A stretch of DNA of 16,858 nucleotides from Anaerolineales bacterium UBA877 (GTDB taxonomy: Bacteria > Chloroflexota > Anaerolineae > Anaerolineales > Villigracilaceae), in NCBI GenBank assembly GCA_002294405.1, contig DBFP01000001.1:1-16858 (forward strand). The letters are read 5' to 3'. Shown here piece after piece: positions 14,675 through 16,858 of the stretch. The translations under genes and the position numbers were made by a program. The notes under the pieces were generated by a model that ran no database searches, was not told the origin of the DNA, and was given only the letters and a program-made list of their open reading frames with translations. Numbering within the stretch: position 1 is the first letter of the stretch; each line of letters begins with the position of its first letter.

Positions 14675-15631
14675 TTATTCCATCGCACCCAGCACAAGTG
14701 CCAGCAATGCCATGCGCATGACCACCCCATTAAATGCCTCCTGCCAGTAGCGCGACCACCGGGTGATGTCCACATCGGTGGGAACCTCATCCATGCGCGG
14801 CAGGGAGTGGAGCAGGATGGCATCCGATTTGGCTTTTTTCTCCAGGAGTTCGCGCGTGATCTTGTAATTGGCTGGTGTAAGACCCACCTCTTTCCCGGAG
14901 CGTTCATCGCGGGATTTTGTATAATCCGGTTGTACAACCGGTTCCACCAGGATCACATCAGCCTCCCCGATGGCTTGTTCCACATGTTCAGCCTCCCGGA
15001 AATTTACACTGAACTGTTTGAGTTCGGTCTTGAATTCCTCGGTCAGGGACATGTCCGGCGGAGAGACAAAGGTGATCGGGCAGTCGAACTGGCTCAGGGC
15101 ATAACCAAGAGAGTGCATGGTGCGCATGCGCATGTCACCCACAGCCAGCCAGGTCAGGCCGTCAATGGTCCCTTTTTCCTTGAGCACCGTATACAAGTCA
15201 GTCAGAATTTGGGTGGGATGTTCGCCCCACCCGTCACCACCGTTAATGATCGGGATTGAAGCCCATTTAGCCGCCTCGTGCGGTGCGCCTTGCTGGAAGT
15301 GGCGCATTACGATTACATCCCCGTAGAATTCCAGCATCTTGACTGTGTCCTTGATCGACTCCTGGTAGAAGTCTCCAGCCCGGGTCATCTTGGCATCCGC
15401 GAACCCGGTCACATGACCACCCAGGCGGTGCATGGCGGCTTCATGCGCCAGGCGGGTTCGGGTGGACGGTTGGTAGAAAGCCGTCACCAGGGTCTTTTCT
15501 GCCAGCAGGTCGTCGTTCCGGCGGTTTACCGCGATCGGTTCCAGTTCCGCTGCTACATCAAAAACATGGAAAAATTCTTGCCTTTCGAAATCTTTGAGGG
15601 ACAGGATGTCCCGACCAGAAAAACTGCGCAT
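14675..15631 (-). CDS. ATCase-like carbamoyltransferase with altered substrate site
   Basis: The 318 residues align along their whole length with catalytic aspartate carbamoyltransferase. Carbamoyl-phosphate residues are present: PSTRTR (55-60), MRHFQQGA (109-116, Arg as in E. coli Arg105) and HPTQ (138-141). The C-terminal LPRMDEVPTDVD (277-288) with the following QEAFNG is also ATCase-like. The aspartate side differs. The 80s loop, which in E. coli reads GKKGET with Lys84, here reads GDFYQES with no Lys. The region holding Arg229-Val-Gln231 reads EPVVQ, without Arg. The counterpart of Arg167 seems kept in MRMRTMHS. The enzyme should bind carbamoyl phosphate, but its partner is probably not aspartate, so I do not call it pyrB. 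AGGAGG lies 5 bases before the ATG. Position next to ygeW-like and carbamate kinase genes suggests catabolic phosphorolysis of a ureido compound. A truly biosynthetic enzyme is less likely. Confidence 0.8.
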   Translation of the reverse strand: MRSFSGRDILSLKDFERQEFFHVFDVAAELEPIAVNRRNDDLLAEKTLVTAFYQPSTRTRLAHEAAMHRLGGHVTGFADAKMTRAGDFYQESIKDTVKMLEFYGDVIVMRHFQQGAPHEAAKWASIPIINGGDGWGEHPTQILTDLYTVLKEKGTIDGLTWLAVGDMRMRTMHSLGYALSQFDCPITFVSPPDMSLTEEFKTELKQFSVNFREAEHVEQAIGEADVILVEPVVQPDYTKSRDERSGKEVGLTPANYKITRELLEKKAKSDAILLHSLPRMDEVPTDVDITRWSRYWQEAFNGVVMRMALLALVLGAME

Positions 15632-15650
15632 TTTTTCCTCCTAGAGATTA

Positions 15651-15682
15651 ATTATGATTTCTTGCGTTGTTACACATGTAAC
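15651..15682 (-). promoter_or_regulatory. Presumed promoter and operator before the ATCase-like gene
   Basis: On the minus strand a dyad GTTACATGTGTAAC (15669-15682, six-base arms) lies in the -35 region of a CATAAT box (15651-15656). The predicted start site is about a dozen bases before the ATCase-like ATG. The strand reads TGTGTAACAAC here and TGTGTAGACAAC before the deaminase gene, a one-base difference, so one regulator may bind both. The GntR gene just upstream is the natural candidate. Confidence 0.4.
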
Positions 15683-15684
15683 TG

Positions 15685-16398
15685 CTAACCCACCCGCCTT
15701 ACTACGTGAAAGCGGAAGTATCCGGGCAGGAAATAACTGTATGAATGGTCCACCACCTGGCCACCCTCTGAAAATAGTTCAGCTGCAAAGTGGAGCAGGA
15801 CGTCATCCCGCTGGATTTGAAGCGCCCGCGCCACCTCCGGTGTGGCCCCGATGGCTTTGATCTCAGTCCGTGATTGAGTCAACTTTGGGTCGCCGCGTCG
15901 CAGCAGCAAATCCAGCACCGAACCGCTGAAACTCGGTTGGATCTCATCCACCCGCAGGATGTCCATCGGCAGTGTATCCACTAGGAAGGCGATCGGGCGG
16001 AAATCGGTGAAGATGATACGCTCCACCCTGGTCAGGTCTGCACCGACCTCCAGTTTCAACACCTTTGCCAGGTTTTCATCGGCTGCGATGTGCATGACTT
16101 TAAGTTCCCCCATCTTAACCGTCAAGCCCGACCGTTGCGCAATGGTTTCGATGCTCTCCAGCACTTCAAGACCGGTATCGATCACCGGGACTTTGGCAGC
16201 CACAAATGTGCCAACTCCCTGGCGGCGGCGGATCATCCCCTGCCCTTCAAAAGAACGCATGGCTTCCCGCAAGGTCGCCCGGGATACACCCAATCGTTTC
16301 GCCAGGATCGGTTCCGAGGGCAACCGGGTTTCAGCCGGCAGCGAATTGATCAACTCCGCCAATTCACCCTGAAGGCGTCGAAATGGATAAGGACTCAT
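15685..16398 (-). CDS. GntR-family regulator, HutC subfamily (UTRA effector domain)
   Basis: The 237-residue protein has an N-terminal winged helix-turn-helix (about 5-68). LPSEPILAKRLGVSRATLREA (26-46) and GMIRRRQGVGTFVA (54-67) give the recognition helix and wing of GntR proteins. The rest is a UTRA ligand-binding domain, ending in the typical segment from VVDHSYSYFLPGYFRF onward, which places it in the HutC subfamily rather than FadR. UTRA domains usually sense a small metabolite of the pathway they control; here that may be a purine-derived or ureido compound. AGGAG lies 6 bases before the ATG. It is the first gene of the catabolic cluster, with 53 bases to the next start. Most HutC-type members are repressors released by their ligand. 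Confidence 0.9.
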   Translation of the reverse strand: MSPYPFRRLQGELAELINSLPAETRLPSEPILAKRLGVSRATLREAMRSFEGQGMIRRRQGVGTFVAAKVPVIDTGLEVLESIETIAQRSGLTVKMGELKVMHIAADENLAKVLKLEVGADLTRVERIIFTDFRPIAFLVDTLPMDILRVDEIQPSFSGSVLDLLLRRGDPKLTQSRTEIKAIGATPEVARALQIQRDDVLLHFAAELFSEGGQVVDHSYSYFLPGYFRFHVVRRVG

Positions 16399-16439
16399 TC
16401 CCTGCTCCTCTCACATGCGCCCCACCTTTGATTGCATTG

Positions 16440-16571
16440 TTAGGCCTCCGCAACGATTTCACCGGGCTGAACCTCACCCCGGATGATTTTACATATCTTC
16501 ATTTCAACCGGATTCTGGGTCACTGCGGTTGCGAGCAATTTTACCCCGACCTTTGATGAAAATAGCATGCT
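16440..16571 (-). CDS. Doubtful small ORF (43 codons)
   Basis: After the stop of the membrane protein a second frame reads MLFSSKVGVKLLATAVTQNP and ends PGEIVAEA before a stop at 16440. The composition looks coding (Val, Lys, Ala rich, no low complexity). There is no Shine-Dalgarno before ATG 16571, and the frame stays open upstream, overlapping the membrane-protein gene, so the true start is unclear. I do not recognise it. It could be a small gene between the membrane protein and the regulator, or chance. Confidence 0.2.
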   Translation of the reverse strand, partial: SMLFSSKVGVKLLATAVTQNPVEMKICKIIRGEVQPGEIVAEA

Positions 16572-16591
16572 TTCATTATCCAATAGTTTGT

Positions 16592-16858
16592 TTAATTTTG
16601 CGTGAGAACCACGAATGCAAGCAATAGGCTCACCAATGCCAGTGGGATCAACATGCTCCATGCAAGGGGTTTCCTTTTTTGATGGACAGCCCAGGCAGAT
16701 CCAAACTGAAAAAGAGGCAGCAGGAAGGCTCCGAACCGGACTGAAGGATACCCGCTCAAGTATATGCTGAATGGGATGATCACAACCCCGCCGAGCATTA
16801 CCATCCACGGCCATTTCTTAACCACACCGATCACGGAGACCGCAAGTGACAGCAGGAT
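16592..16858 (-). CDS. Small membrane protein, N-terminus outside window
   Basis: The frame is open to the window edge; 88 residues are visible and the start lies beyond it (a GTG at 16834 is in frame, but hydrophobic sequence continues upstream of it). The visible part has three to four hydrophobic segments: the N-terminal LLSLAVSVIGVV, then WMVMLGGVVIIPFSIYLSGY, AFLLPLFQFGSAWAV, and the C-terminal SMLIPLALVSLLLAFVVL ending TQN. Short positively charged loops (KKWPW, HQKRKP) separate them. No family is recognised. It lies upstream of the GntR gene on the same strand, and nothing ties it to the catabolic unit. Confidence 0.6.
   Translation of the reverse strand: MLLSLAVSVIGVVKKWPWMVMLGGVVIIPFSIYLSGYPSVRFGAFLLPLFQFGSAWAVHQKRKPLAWSMLIPLALVSLLLAFVVLTQN

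Noticed and set aside
14531..15259. Long plus-strand ORF (242 codons) antisense to the two carbamoyltransferase genes
   Set aside because: It spans two well-supported genes and their gap, is His/Gln/Cys-rich without family features, and has no start signal.
14675..15631. Biosynthetic aspartate carbamoyltransferase, pyrB
   Set aside because: No pyrimidine-synthesis neighbours, and the aspartate-contacting positions (Lys84, Arg229 equivalents) appear to be lost.

Overview
The window looks like part of a Chloroflexota (probably Anaerolineae) chromosome. This rests on moderate GC, the long Pro/Thr-rich linker after a lipobox Cys in the solute-binding protein (common in that group's lipoproteins), and the overall look of the proteins. 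It is inference; no rRNA or tRNA gene is present to settle it. I see no mobile element, CRISPR array, tRNA or rRNA. Apart from a STAS-domain gene and a doubtful small ORF at the left edge, every gene reads on the minus strand.

Left edge (1-825, plus strand): the 3' part of a STAS-domain protein with a strong intrinsic terminator. Next comes an AT-rich stretch leading to a perfect Shine-Dalgarno and a 46-codon frame (667-807) broken once by an in-frame TGA, then an 11-bp hairpin shared with the convergent aminotransferase gene. 826-2010 is a PatB/MalY-type C-S lyase with a long leader that can form interleaved helices. 2162-5527 is a tightly coupled trio: threonine synthase, an AI-2E/PerM-family membrane protein, and a polyprenyl-phosphate-sugar type glycosyltransferase. 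A perfect -10 box sits only 6 nt before the threonine synthase ATG, suggesting a leaderless mRNA.

Right two thirds (5764-16398): what appears to be one catabolic unit. In transcription order it is a GntR/HutC-type (UTRA) regulator, an ATCase-like carbamoyltransferase that has lost aspartate-binding residues, a YgeW-type knotted carbamoyltransferase, a carbamate kinase, an adenine-deaminase-family amidohydrolase, and then a complete BMP/Nup-type ABC importer (lipoprotein, double ATPase, two permeases). My reading is that purine-like compounds are imported and deaminated, ureido intermediates are split by phosphorolysis to carbamoyl phosphate, and carbamate kinase turns this into ATP. The ring-opening enzymes are not in the window. 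Two stretches upstream of the carbamoyltransferase and deaminase genes share a dyad element that could be the regulator's operator, and a strong terminator separates the binding protein from the rest of the transporter.

The right edge (16440-16858) holds a doubtful small ORF and the C-terminal part of a small membrane protein running off the window.
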